Shown here: positions 39,589 to 50,418 of the stretch, piece by piece | Layout: each line of letters starts with the position of its first letter | How positions within the stretch are numbered: position 1 is the first letter of the stretch | Assembly: GCF_027595985.1 (NCBI RefSeq) | Contig: NC_073305.1 | Coordinates: 87,042,626 to 87,106,625 of the forward strand | Length of the DNA: 64,000 bases | DNA from: Sorex araneus | Lineage: Eukaryota > Chordata > Mammalia > Eulipotyphla > Soricidae | Direction: 5' to 3' | Translations under genes and position numbers: made by a program | Notes under the pieces: model-generated | Database searches by the model: none | Told to the model about the DNA's origin: nothing | The model's input: the letters and a program-made list of their open reading frames with translations, nothing else

Positions 39589-40094
39589 CACTAATGATCT
39601 GTTTTACCTTACCTCACCAAAAAGGAGGCCACAGCCACAAGAGAAGCATCTTGCCAATGAGCCTTGTTTCAACCTCAACCTCTATTCTACTGCTCAACTC
39701 CCCCTACCCCCACCTCTGCACCCACCACCAGTGCAGGACCTTGCTATGGCCAGGTCTCCCTGTATGCATCTGCCTTGTAGGGTTCTCAAAAGCTAAGCAT
39801 AGAGGAAGACAGGAGAAACAGATTCCCTTTCTTCTTCCTTTCCATCTAGCTGGTAAGTCTTCATTGGGGAACTGGGATTTCTAAGCCTTAGATGGAACCT
39901 GGGGAATGTGACCAGGTAATGACGTGAAGCCCAATGAGGACATTTTCCCACTAGGATTGCTGCAGTGATGGAGCTAGATGCAGGCTCAGTGATTGTAGTT
40001 GGGCTCTCATAGTTTACACATAAAGATGGACACTCCAGAACTTGTTCCAGGGAAGGGCTCGACTGAAACTCACTTTGTCTTTTCTTTTCCTTTC

Positions 40095-40224
40095 TTGATT
40101 TTGGGGCTACACCTAGCTGTGCTCAGGGATTATTCCTGTGGGGGCTCGATTTCTTATGAGAAATTGAACCCGGGTTGACTGCGCAAGGCAAGAGCCCTAC
40201 CCACTGCACTATCATTCCGACCCT
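40095..40224 (-). mobile_element. Type-1 SINE, internally deleted
   Basis: GGGGCTACACCTAGCTGTGC, GAACCCGGGTTGACTGCGC, CACTATCATTCCGACCC. Confidence 0.75.
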
Positions 40225-40680
40225 TGAGGCTCATTTTACTCCCAGCAGACCTCAACCACTACTAACCTAGCTCAAGCATCAGAACCTCTCCACCATTCAC
40301 TGATCCCTGAGTCCAGCTGCTTAGGAGTCTTGGGTCTCTAAAATCAGGCAGACTTCTAACCTCAAGTCTGAGACAGGTCAAAAAAACAGTTTATTCCTCC
40401 TCCTTCTCATCCCCAAATTGGCGATTAAAACCTATCCTTGGCACAGCTTTGTTCCCTCACCAAAATAAGAGCCTCTTTATTTGCCTTATGATCATTATTA
40501 ACATTAAAAAGCATTTTAGGGTAAGGCATTCCCTACCCCTCCCCCGAACCTGGTGACTCATACATCTTCAAGGAGATAGAAAGATTAGCCAAAACTTTTT
40601 TAAATGACACTCTTTAATTTGGTAAGCTTTCTCATTGTAGAATATTCACCCTAATATCCCTCTCTATCCAACTTTTCACT

Positions 40681-40712
40681 ACACACACACACCACCACCA
40701 CCACCACCACCA
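40681..40712. repeat. (AC)n(CAC)n microsatellite
   Basis: AC dinucleotides passing into seven CAC trinucleotides. Confidence 0.9.
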
Positions 40713-42004
40713 GTTACTTCTTCACCTCTTGGACATTGTTTGAAGGAAGGAGATGAAACTAGAGGAGAGGGACACAGATTTCACTCTCTTGGCAAATGGG
40801 GTCTCAAGTGAGTCAGGTGGGCCTGGGAGGACAGTTGTAGGAGGTACAGGAGAGATACAGGTCTTAACCTCCAGAAAACTACAAGAAAGGGCAGGCAGTC
40901 ACGGAAATTGGAGAGTTCTTCAGTTTACCCCAACGCGGACAAGTTGGGATAAGCTTAAAGGACAGTTCCACTGTCCAATAGGGCTACCTCATAGTAACCA
41001 TCACAAGCAGAATAGATTGGATGTTTAACAAGCTGGAACTCTCTGGGTGTTCTGTTTCAATAGCCATCACCCCCTTACCCATTCAGCCTCCTTTAGTTGA
41101 TCCTCAGATTTTTCGGTATTTCCCTCCTTGATCCAGCTGCTCCAGCTTCATCCCTTCTTCTCCTTTCATTCATCATTCATCCTTCTGTAGAATTATCTAC
41201 ATTCATCTCATTCATTCATCTATTAGAGATTAATTTTTTGAAAGGTCAAATGGATCTTGTCAAACCTTGCTAAATCCCATCAACTATTCCTTTGGTTCAT
41301 ATTAAAGAAGTTGAGTACAAACCTCTTGGTTCAGCTTGAAGGCCCCTGTTTACCTCTGCAGCCCCACTCTGGGGTCCCTTCACCTGAGTCTCCAGTTTAG
41401 ATCATTATCTGCAGTTCTGAAGTACCACAATGCATTATCCGCCCCTGTGCTGCTCAGAGCTCTACTTCCTATTTAGTTCAAGGGTAACTTAGTTCAAAGG
41501 TATAATCCAAGTATACCTTTGGAGTATACTCAGTCTGGAGCCCCTTCGAGGTAGTCTCATGCTATATTTGGGACTTCTTTGATGTCTTTTAACTCAGTTT
41601 TCTTGGCTCCTTGCCTCCCTCATGCCACCTAGCAAGGGATTCTTGAAGGCCAGGATTGTATCTATTTCACCAGTCTAGAACCTGGCAAAACAGTCTAATA
41701 AAATGTTTAGATAATAAATAATCTCTAGTCGACATTGCATTTTCCAGGAAAAAGAGATTCAGAAATGACTTTAAACAGAAGGAATCCTGGTTAACATCAG
41801 CACATTTACGACGATCCCAGTTAAACGCTTGATGGATCTGAACTTGGGAACACAAAATCATTAACTCTCCGAGATGAAAGCACTTCTAAATTCCAGAGAT
41901 TTAGGATGGGGTAGGAACTGGGGAATCAGGATGGAAAGGGGAGTTGGTAATACAAACAATGGTCAGAAAGAAGGGAGGATGCTGAGGCTTTTTGTTTGCT
42001 TGGT

Positions 42005-42195
42005 TTAGGGTGCTTTTTTTTTTGAGGGGTAGGCAGGAGGGGGAGGTGTCACATCTGGCTGTGGTCAGGGGTTACTCCTGACAAGTTGTTAGAAGGTTTC
42101 TCTAAGGGGTGCTCAAGGAACCTTTTGATGCCAGTGATAGAACCCAGGATTCCTGCATGCAAACAATATGCACTAGTCCTTAGAACAAGCTCATT
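42005..42195 (-). mobile_element. Type-1 SINE (diverged)
   Basis: CACATCTGGCTGTGGTCAGG, GGGTTACTCCTGACAAG and TCCTGCATGCAAACAATATG. Confidence 0.6.
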
Positions 42196-42309
42196 TTTAC
42201 ATTCCTATAACCTTTCTTTTCTTTTCTTTTTTTCAGTGCCAGGAATAGAACCTACAATTTCAGATGTGCAAGGAAAGCGAGCTATATCCCTGGCCTTAGG
42301 TAGCTGGTT

Positions 42310-42540
42310 TTGAAGGTGGAAAGGGAGTATAAGCCAAAGAATGTAGGTGGTGTCCGGAGCTGGAAAAGGCAAGGAACTGCACCCCTGAAGTCTTTAGAAA
42401 CCTGGCCTACACCTTGAATTAGCACTCTAAGATGAATTCTGGACATCTCACCACCAAAACTAGTAGAAGATACATTTGTATTGCTTTAAGTCAAAAAGTT
42501 TGTGGTAATTTGTTATAGCAGCAATAGAAAAGATAGATGA
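42310..42540 (+). mobile_element. MaLR-type (MLT1-like) solitary LTR fragment
   Basis: The 3' end TTTGTGGTAATTTGTTATAG and CAGCAATAGAAA is characteristic of MLT1 LTRs. Old and non-coding; the 5' boundary is uncertain. Confidence 0.55.
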
Positions 42541-42543
42541 TTA

Positions 42544-42575
<32 letters not shown>

Positions 42576-42577
42576 TA
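42541..42577. repeat. (ATT)n microsatellite
   Basis: TTATTATTATT run that starts where the MLT1-like LTR ends. Confidence 0.9.
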
Positions 42578-42787
42578 AACAGAATAGAGAATGGCAGACA
42601 TGTAGGTTTGAATGTAGATAGTATATCATATATACATATGAAAATTAATTTCCCTTCTGGATGATAAATGTTCAGGTAATTTTGAGTAGAACCCTCAGAA
42701 AAGGAGAAAGGAGATCTTCACTGTGAATTACTCAATCGGGCTCTAAAGCAGCCACATACCTGTAATAATTCTCTGATGCCCCTTTGA

Positions 42788-43042
42788 CGGGCTGGAGCGG
42801 TAGCACAGCGGTAGGGTGTTGGCCTTGCACACAGCCGACCCATGTTCGATTACTTTGCCCCTCTCGGAGAGCCCACAAACTACCGAGAGTATCTCGCCCA
42901 CACAGCAGAGCCTGGCAAGCTACCTGTGGTGTATTCAACATGCCAAAAACAGTAACAATAAGACTCACAATGAAACGTTACTGTTGCCCGCTTGAGCAAA
43001 TCAATGAGCAATGGAAGACTGTGACTGTGACTGTGACTGCCC
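42788..43042 (+). mobile_element. Type-2 SINE
   Basis: GGGCTGGAGCGGTAGCACAG head, AGAGCCTGGCAAGCTACCTG, and a (TGTGAC)n tail at 43018-43040. Confidence 0.9.
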
Positions 43043-43707
43043 CTTTGACATTGCAGACAACTCCCCCGCCCCTTGTTGGAGAAGACAAGTGTGCATGTCC
43101 TTCCTAGGCACCTAAGACAGAGTGCTACAAACATTGACAGCAGTGCTTTATTCTTAGCCAATGAGAGGGGAGAGTTAACATGGAAAGAAGATAGAGGGCC
43201 TGAGGTGAAATTTAAGAGAAAAGCAAGATGGATAGTCTCTACTGTGGTGGCTGGGCCAAGGAAGATGACTGCACACATCTTGGTTGCTGTCCTTTGCATG
43301 CTGTTCTTTCAGTCTGATACTGCTGGAAGGTTGGAGATTCCGGCCCCTTTTAGTCAATTGCAGACGCTAATTGCAGAGCAAGCAGTGGCCAGCAACTACT
43401 ACACAGATGCACTGTGTATTATCTGGGGACATGGCAGGCACCTCCAGCTCTAAGAAAGAGAGTGAAGGATCAGGTGGGTCCTCTAGCTATGGAAGATGGC
43501 TCTGCATGGCCTGGGGAGGGGCAGCCACCTTCTCTGCCCCTCATTCTCAGCAGCAAGGCTAGCAGCATAACTCCCAAGCTGTGGAATTGCAATAAGTCAG
43601 TCTCTTCTGAGCTGCATCCACAAAACATGCTTTGGATCTTTTGGGTGACATTGAGCTGAGTTGAATAGGGCGAAATGTGGGCATGTCTACCTGTCTTTGC
43701 AAATGAT
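43043..43707. other. Unannotated stretch with a 126-residue ORF
   Basis: The plus-strand ORF at 43073-43453 has no recognised family and the surrounding DNA has no other gene evidence. Confidence 0.35.
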
Positions 43708-43723
43708 GGCCAATGCAATTCTT

Positions 43724-44223
43724 TTTTTTCCCCCAATTTTTTTTATTGAATCACCATGAGATGCAGTTACAAAGCTTTCATGATTGAGTTTTAGTCATAA
43801 AGTGATTGAACTCCCATCCCTCCACCAGTGTACATTTTCCACAACCAGTGTCCCCAGTATCCCTCCCACCACCCCCACCCAACCTCACCCCCTGCCACTG
43901 TGGCAGACAATTTCTTTCTTACTCTCTCTCTACTTTGGGGCATTATGGTTTGAAATATAGATACTAAGAGGCCATAATGTTTGGTTCTTTATCATTTTCA
44001 GCACACATCTCCCATTTTGAGCATCCCTCCAACCATCATTGTCTTAGTGATCCCTTCTCTGCCCCAGCTGCCTTCTCCTCCAGCTCATGAGGCAGGCTAT
44101 CAACCATGGAGTAATATTTCTGAACTTTGTTTCTACTGTCCTTGAGTTTTAGTCTCATATTATGTTATTTTATATTCCACAAATCAATGCAGTCATTTTA
44201 TGTCTGTCCCTCTCTTTCTGATT
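43724..44223 (-). mobile_element. 5'-truncated L1 3' end
   Basis: Reverse-oriented L1 tail bounded by GG(C/T)CAATGCAATTCTT at 43708-43723 and 44224-44239. One TSD base differs, so it is moderately old. Confidence 0.8.
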
Positions 44224-44239
44224 GGTCAATGCAATTCTT

Positions 44240-45802
44240 ATCCTTCAGTTAGGCATGGGAACCAGGAAGAAAGCTCAGGGTTGAGTAGGTTGGTGAATAT
44301 CAGACTTTCCATTATGAACTGACTGAGGGTATGAATATAATTACATCTCACAATACATCAGTACTTTCTGTATGTTTTTAAATAAATTTGGTCAATAATA
44401 TAGGATACCAACAAAAAATAGTTTAGAACTAATATCATTAGGTTCGTGGTTCTTAGAGTGAATATCAGTTTGTTTCTCCATGGACTTTCTCTCCTTAATG
44501 ATTGCTGAAGGACTTTTCATCTCTCCTAGCCTTATATTTTCTTTATCAAGCAAACATCTTGGTGATAGTCTAGGAAAAGTTACCTCCCACAAATAAAATT
44601 CAAGGAGTTCCCTGAAAACCAAGTTATTTCACTAGTTTTACTTGCCGTGATCATCTGGTGCTCTCCTCCTCCTTCCCTACCCCAGCCACCATCACCACTG
44701 CCAGGACAACATGAAAAGATAGTTAGTTCAGTGTTTTGTTTGATCAAAAGGAAGATTTTTTTTCTATCTCATGTTCCTGATTATTAATATAAAATGTCAC
44801 TGTGGATTTCAATTTCTTTATAGAGAAAATTTCTGTTTTTCAATATTGCAAAAAAAATAGAAAAGAAAAAATAAGACCAATTATTTCTTAGAGTTTTCAC
44901 AAAGAGCAACCTCAGGAAGAAATAGACTTTAATATTAATAATGGATAGTTCTTTACTGGCAAGTTTCAACATTGCCAAGTATTTTAAAAATGCCTTATGA
45001 TTTGCCTAATGATCGAATCAAGAGGTTACAAAGGATTTTTTCACACATCACTGCAAGGCTTTTCCTGGAGATTTTGTCCTCATGAAAATCTACTTCTATG
45101 TCTGCTGGGCTTTTCTCTAAGAGTTGGTATCCATCCTAGGCAGGACTAGGAATATTCACTATTAACTTCAGAGGCTTTGTGATCTGACGAAAGATACCCT
45201 TCTCTGTTAGCGATAGCCGTCACTAGCCCTAAGATCCCCTGATGCCCCAACTTCCCCAGGCTAATGTCAAAGGCCAAGTCTCACTGAACCTACACCTCAG
45301 ATCTTGTTTCTATGGTTGTCTGATATATCGGGTTGCAACCATTATAAATGCCACAATGCATACTATAATAATTGAATTAATATGCTAGGAATTATGATAT
45401 CAAGTATAAGGTAAGAGAACCATCATTGGTACTAAATTTTATACTGGTTATTAGACCAGCAGCTTGGAGGAGGAATGTGTAGTATTTAGTCATTGCTTTC
45501 TAGGTAGCTGTATGTAAAGTCTGTGCTTGCTCTTAGCTGATTCCTGACTTGGGTAGGACTTGAGTAGATGGCGTTGGTGAGTTAGATGAATACCTTGTGT
45601 CACTAATTAAATACATTTGCAAAAACTGTGGGAAAGTTTTACCATTCACCATCACCCCCACATATATAGAAATTTCTGTGCTGTAATAGCCTATTCCTCC
45701 CTGGAAATTCCTGCCTGTCTAGAAAATTGCTCTAACTTTTAGCATTTTGTGGGACATGACAACTAAGTTGAGCCCATGAATTGTGAGTCTCTGCTTTCCT
45801 TA
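44240..45802. other. Repeat-poor unique DNA
   Basis: About 1.6 kb without SINE, L1 or recognised coding sequence. Confidence 0.4.
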
Positions 45803-45970
45803 GGGCTGGAGCAATAGCACAGTGGGTAGGATATTTGCCTTGCACGGGCCAACCAAGGTTCAATTCCTCCGTCCCTCTTAGAGAGCCCGGCAAGCTACCA
45901 AGAGTATCCTGCCCACACAGCGGAGTCTGGCAAGCTACCCATGGTGTAGCATAGGACAGTGCTACAGTGC
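45803..45970 (+). mobile_element. Type-2 SINE, internally deleted
   Basis: Head and duplicated GCAAGCTACC segments are present, then the element jumps to an ACAGTGCT-repeat tail. Confidence 0.8.
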
Positions 45971-46174
45971 TTTCCTTATCCTATGCTTTCCTGTGAAATC
46001 AGACCATCTCATGGAGTCTCCTATAACGCCTCCAAACACCTCCTCCTGAAAATTCCAGCCTAGTGAGTTTCCTCCTCAGTTATGATCACTTCAAGTTATT
46101 GTCTTAGAAACCAGATCTTTACACAAAACTTTTGAAGTTCCTCTAATCAGACAACACAACTAGTTGACCCTCTA

Positions 46175-46322
46175 AGCTCATGCTTTGCATGCAGAAAGCT
46201 TTGGGTGGGGTGGAAATGGTGTGAGTGGGATGGGGGTTGGGTATGATCATCCCTGGCCCCACAAGGTCCCCAAACACCACCGACCAAGCTCCTAGCACCA
46301 CTGGTTGTGGCTTAAAAAAATT
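46175..46322 (+). mobile_element. Possible degenerate type-1 SINE
   Basis: GCTTTGCATGCAGAAAG, CCCCACAAGGTCCCCAAAC and CACCACTGGTTGTGGC follow SINE order with large divergence. Confidence 0.35.
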
Positions 46323-46339
46323 AATAAATAAAAAATAAA

Positions 46340-46460
46340 GTTGGTGGAGACAAGAGGGAAACTGGGGACAATGCTGGTGGGAAATGTACACTGGTGAAAG
46401 GACAGGTGTTGGAACATTATATGACTGAAACCCAATCACGAACAAAAACTTAAGAAATTG
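46340..46460 (+). mobile_element. L1 3' tail fragment
   Basis: GGGAAACTGGGGACAATG and ACACTGGTGAAAGGACAGGT match the final ~120 bp of local L1 tails. There is no poly-A. Confidence 0.5.
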
Positions 46461-46657
46461 AATGAAAACTAAAGTTCCCTAAGCAGGCCTATATTGATCT
46501 CACTGGGGACCACCAAGAGCAATGGAGATGAAGGGAAGTTTTCAGCTGACTTCCTCCCCATTTCCAAGTGCCTGCTGGCCAGCGCCTCCTGCTATTACTA
46601 AACAACCACTTTCTAACAATTGGTGAGAAGAGGAAGGAAAAAAAGTGAGGGTTCCTG

Positions 46658-46659
<2 letters not shown>

Positions 46660-46700
<41 letters not shown>

Positions 46701-46706
46701 ACACAT
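46660..46706. repeat. (CA)n microsatellite
   Basis: About 46 bp of CA with one TACA and one GACA interruption. Confidence 0.95.
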
Positions 46707-46779
46707 CTCTCCACCTCCAACAACAATGTAAGTCATGTTTTTTTTGTTTGTTGGGTTTTTTGGGGGGTTTCTTTGGGTT

Positions 46780-46960
46780 TTGTTTTGTTTTGTTTTTGCC
46801 TTTTGGGTCACACCCGGTGATGCTCAGGGGTTATTCCTGTCTGCACTCAAGAATCACTCCTGGCAGTGCTCAGGGCACCATATGGGATGCTGGGAATTGA
46901 ACCCAGGTCAGTCGCGTGCAAGGCAAATGCCCTACCCACTGTGCTATCGTTCCAGCCCCC
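46780..46960 (-). mobile_element. Type-1 SINE
   Basis: TTTGGGTCACACCCGGTGAT, CACTCCTGGCAGTGCTCAGG, CCAGCCCCC. The T/G-rich tail begins near 46738. Confidence 0.9.
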
Positions 46961-46964
46961 GTTT

Positions 46965-47099
46965 TGTTTGTTTTTACTTGGGAGCCACACCAAATAAAAG
47001 CGGAGTTCAGGGATCAGTCCTGGTCGTGCTCCTGGTGGCAGGGACAGAAAGAAGCATGCAAGGCTAGCATGCTACCCTCTGTCCTGTCTCACCAGCCCC
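46965..47099 (-). mobile_element. Degenerate type-1 SINE
   Basis: GGGATCAGTCCTGGTCGTGC and GCATGCAAGGCTAGCATGCT with TCACCAGCCCC. Confidence 0.55.
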
Positions 47100-47561
47100 T
47101 TAAGTCTTTTTAAAATTCTCTCACACACCTGGTAATCACCTCGACTTGGGGGCCTAGATGGTTCCTATCCCCCACTCTCTGCCCTCCCTCAAGGCAGGCG
47201 TGTGTATGGTGAAACTTGAAAGCAAACAGCCCTGCAGCACTCAGCATCCAGCTGACAGGGAACTGGCTGAAATGCCTCCCTAGCCTGACTCCCGACTTCT
47301 TTGAACCCGATCTGCAGGTTCAAGGCAGAGGCACGTGAATACCACCTTCCATCTCTCCTGCTCCCAGTCAGACCTCCCCAGGGCACACTAAACCCATGGG
47401 GGTTCATACCTTGGGAATCCTGAAGGTACAAGCTCTGCTGTCAGGAGCCCAGCCAGTACCCACCCTGCTTCCTTTCTCTCTCCCTCCCTCCCTCTCTCTC
47501 TCTCCCTTTCTCTCTCTCTCTCACTCTCTCTCTCTCACACACACACCACACACACACCACA

Positions 47562-47599
<38 letters not shown>

Positions 47600-48265
47600 T
47601 CTCCTCTCCTGCCTCCAGATACTGTTCTCCTCTCTCTCCATCTCTCTGTGTATGTCTCTCTGTCTTTCTCTGTGTCTGTCTATCTCTATGTCTCTGTCCG
47701 TCTGTCTCTGTCTCTGTGTCTGTCTCTCTCTTCTTCCTCCTCCTCCTCCTCTTCTTCTTCCTCCTCCTCCTCTCTTACCTCAGCTACTTTTTCTATAAGC
47801 TTCAACATTTTTCTTTTTCTACTTAAAGGCAAGAATCCAGAGTGAGCCCTGCACTCTGCCCTTTAGGAAAATTCACCAACTGTTTCCATGTTCTCCTGCA
47901 CGTCAAGGCATAGAAAGTTGACTTGGAAGTTAAAAACTGTTGGTAGCAGTGCACTCCTGGAGGTGAGTTAGCTTTTAGAGGTTAATACATGAGTCTAAGA
48001 CCGTAGATACCCTAGTGACTGCCTCGGCTGTCCTTCACATTGGAAGGAGGGGAAGTTGATCAAGAATTCAGACTCTTGGGCCAACACAGACAGCTCCTTG
48101 CCTGGTAGAAAGGTAGTTCTCCAGGACTGGCCATTGGTCTCAGAGCCCATGCAGAGCCTGAGTCTGCACCTAAGGTAGTCTGCTCTCACTGTGGGGAAGT
48201 TAGAATTAATAAAAGAGAAAAGCAAGACAACAGAAAAATTTAAAAAGCTCTCAAGGTGGGGAGGG
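47100..48265. other. Spacer around the polypyrimidine tract
   Basis: Besides the low-complexity tract at 47478-47790 no feature was recognised. Confidence 0.35.
47478..47790. repeat. Long polypyrimidine/CA low-complexity tract
   Basis: (CT)n, then (CA)n with ACCAC interruptions (47536-47597), then CT/TCTG repeats and (TCC)/(TTC) runs to 47775. Nearly all pyrimidine outside the CA block. Confidence 0.9.
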
Positions 48266-48447
48266 AGTGGCTGGAGCAATAGCACAATGGGTAGGGCATT
48301 TGTCTTGCATGCAGCCTACCGAGGTTCGATTCCCCAAGTACCATATGGTCCCCTGAGCACCGCCAGGAGTAATTCCTGAGTGCAGAGCCAGGAGTAATCC
48401 CTGTGCATAGCTGGATGTGACCCAAAAAGAAAATAATAATAATAAAT
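48266..48447 (+). mobile_element. Type-1 SINE
   Basis: GTGGCTGGAGCAATAGCACA head, TAATTCCTGAGTGCAGAGCC, GGATGTGACCCAAAAAG, then an AAT-repeat tail. Confidence 0.9.
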
Positions 48448-48449
48448 AC

Positions 48450-48600
48450 TCTCAAGGGTAGGATGCTTGCCTTGCATAAGGCTGAGTTTGATCCCTGGCA
48501 CCCCACATGGTCCCCCAAGCCCTGCTGAGAGTGATACTTGAGCACAGAGGCAGGAGTAAACCCTGCACACTTCTGGGCGTTGCCCCATAATCCAAAAGAA
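48450..48600 (+). mobile_element. Type-1 SINE, head-truncated
   Basis: GGATGCTTGCCTTGCATAAG, GAGTTTGATCCCTGGCACCC and GAGCACAGAGGCAGGAGTAA. Confidence 0.75.
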
Positions 48601-48895
48601 GGGAAGCACTCAAACAATGTCAAAAAAAAGAAAAAGCACAAAAAAATTAAACCTATGCATCTGGTTTCCTTCTCCCTTGTTTTGCAGTAAAAATTTCCAT
48701 GTTCACAGCAGAAAAAAACTCATAGAAGAGATAGTCCTTGGTTCAAGAAATTAGCCAGTAGAGGACACTGAGTGGATACACAAAAAAGTGTTTAAATTCA
48801 ACTCCAACAGCAAGACAACTCTAGCTAGGTTAGTTCAATTATGATCCATCCTATGGCTTTTACAACAAGAGATATGACTTCAGGAATTGTTTCCT

Positions 48896-48980
48896 GGGCA
48901 GAGCAAGAGCACAGCAGTTGGGCACTTGCCTTACATCTGATAGACCAGGGTTCAATCAACAGCACCATATATGGTCTGCC
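48896..48980 (+). mobile_element. Type-1 SINE head fragment
   Basis: GAGCAAGAGCACAGCAGTTG and CAGGGTTCAATCAACAGCAC; the body is absent. Confidence 0.6.
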
Positions 48981-49820
48981 TTAAAACTCTGGAAATGTTC
49001 TTCCCTGAAGGCTGACCCTCATTTTCTCCACTTAGTTAACTTTTATACCCCATAGAGTCCTTTCTGGGACTTTGATCAATCTTTCCCAAACAAGTGAAAA
49101 TACTTGTCAAAGCCCTCAATTGATATAAATCCTGTGAAAGCTGATTGACAGAAAAGAAAGTGAATTTGGCCATAGAAAATTAAACAAATACCAAATGATC
49201 TATGAAAAGGATATGGCTGTGACTAATGGTGGGATTCTATACTTTACCCCCTCTTTTTTCTAGCCCTATAATTCTTAATGTATCATTGAAAATCATAGCA
49301 GCTATATTAATTCAACACTACTGTCTGCGGGGCAATGCTTTTTTGTATAGTTTAAGTGAAATTTGGGAAGCATACATAGAAACAGTGATGGATCACACAT
49401 GCTTTGTATGGGCTTGTTCAACCCTTCAAGTCAAAAAAGGAAGAGGAAGAGAGAAGCAAGACCCATGGAGCATTAGAGTAACTTATGCTACAACTTCTAC
49501 AGGAAGCCTGTTTACTTACTCAACAATGATTAAGCACCTACTACGTGTCACTGCTATGCTCAATAATAAGGTACAGCAGCAAGCAAAACTGGCAAGATTA
49601 CGTTCCTCATAAAACTTATTTGCAAGTTGGAGGAGGGAAATAAATATAAACAATTTAAAAATAAACGCTATGGAAGAAACAAAGCAGGAAACTAGGGTGA
49701 AGAGTGGAGAGATTGGAAACTCGAGGATATGTATTCTTGAATAAGTAAAGGTTTCCCTGAAGAGGGCCGCTCTCAGCAGATGCCTGAGTGATGATAAGGG
49801 AGCCAATTCTATATACCAGA
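48981..49820. other. Unannotated stretch
   Basis: Contains an open frame at 49226-49612 of 128 residues with no family resemblance; likely chance. Confidence 0.35.
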
Positions 49821-49834
49821 AAAGTGTTCTGACC

Positions 49835-50004
49835 GGGGCTGGAGTGATAGTACAGCGGGTAGGGCGCTTGCCTTGCACGCGGCCGACCCGGGTTCGATTC
49901 CCAGCATCCCATATGGTCCCCTGAGTACCGCCAGGAGTAATTCCTGAGTGCAGAGCCAGGAGTGACCCCTGTGCATCGCCAGGTGTGACCCAAAAAGAAA
50001 AAAA
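49835..50004 (+). mobile_element. Type-1 SINE, near-consensus with TSD
   Basis: Almost undamaged copy with perfect A and B boxes. The TSD AAAGTGTTCTGACC is at 49821-49834 and 50005-50018. This is among the youngest insertions in the window. Confidence 0.95.
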
Positions 50005-50111
50005 AAAGTGTTCTGACCATAGAGATCAACAAATACAGAAGCACCGATGAGACAGCACCACGGTCATAGGCTGAATCTCTGAATGCCATCTATGAGTTAA
50101 GCATTATACAA

Positions 50112-50272
50112 TTTTTATTTTATTTATTTATTTGTACTCTGGGATCACACTTGCAGGTGCTCAGGGGATGCTCCACAGCTCAGTGCTCAGGTATCACTTC
50201 CTAGCAGTGCTCTACGGACCATGCAGTGCCAGGGATCAACCAGGGTCTTCTACATGCAAAGTATATGCTCCA
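50112..50272 (-). mobile_element. Degenerate type-1 SINE
   Basis: CAGCTCAGTGCTCAGGTATC and GGGATCAACCAGGGTCTTC; TTTA-rich tail on the left. Confidence 0.6.
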
Positions 50273-50418
50273 TAGGTAGGGCACTTGCCTTGAATTCAGC
50301 CAACCTGCCTTCAATCCTCAGGACCCTGTGGATTAGAACTACCAGGAGTGATTCTTTAGCATAGAACCACAAGTAAACTCTGAGAATCACCAAGTGTGCT
50401 CCCTCCCCAAAAAAGTGT
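50273..50418 (+). mobile_element. Type-1 SINE (diverged)
   Basis: TAGGGCACTTGCCTTGAATT, CTACCAGGAGTGATTCTTTA and CACCAAGTGTGCTCC. Confidence 0.65.

Larger units (their letters stand above)
39589..42004. other. Mostly unique non-coding DNA
   Basis: Apart from the SINE at 40095 and the microsatellite at 40681 nothing is recognised. No splice-flanked coding exon was seen. Confidence 0.4.

Noticed and set aside
47396-47845. Serine- and proline-rich plus-strand ORF
   Set aside because: Translation of CT/CA/TCC simple repeats; no coding signal.
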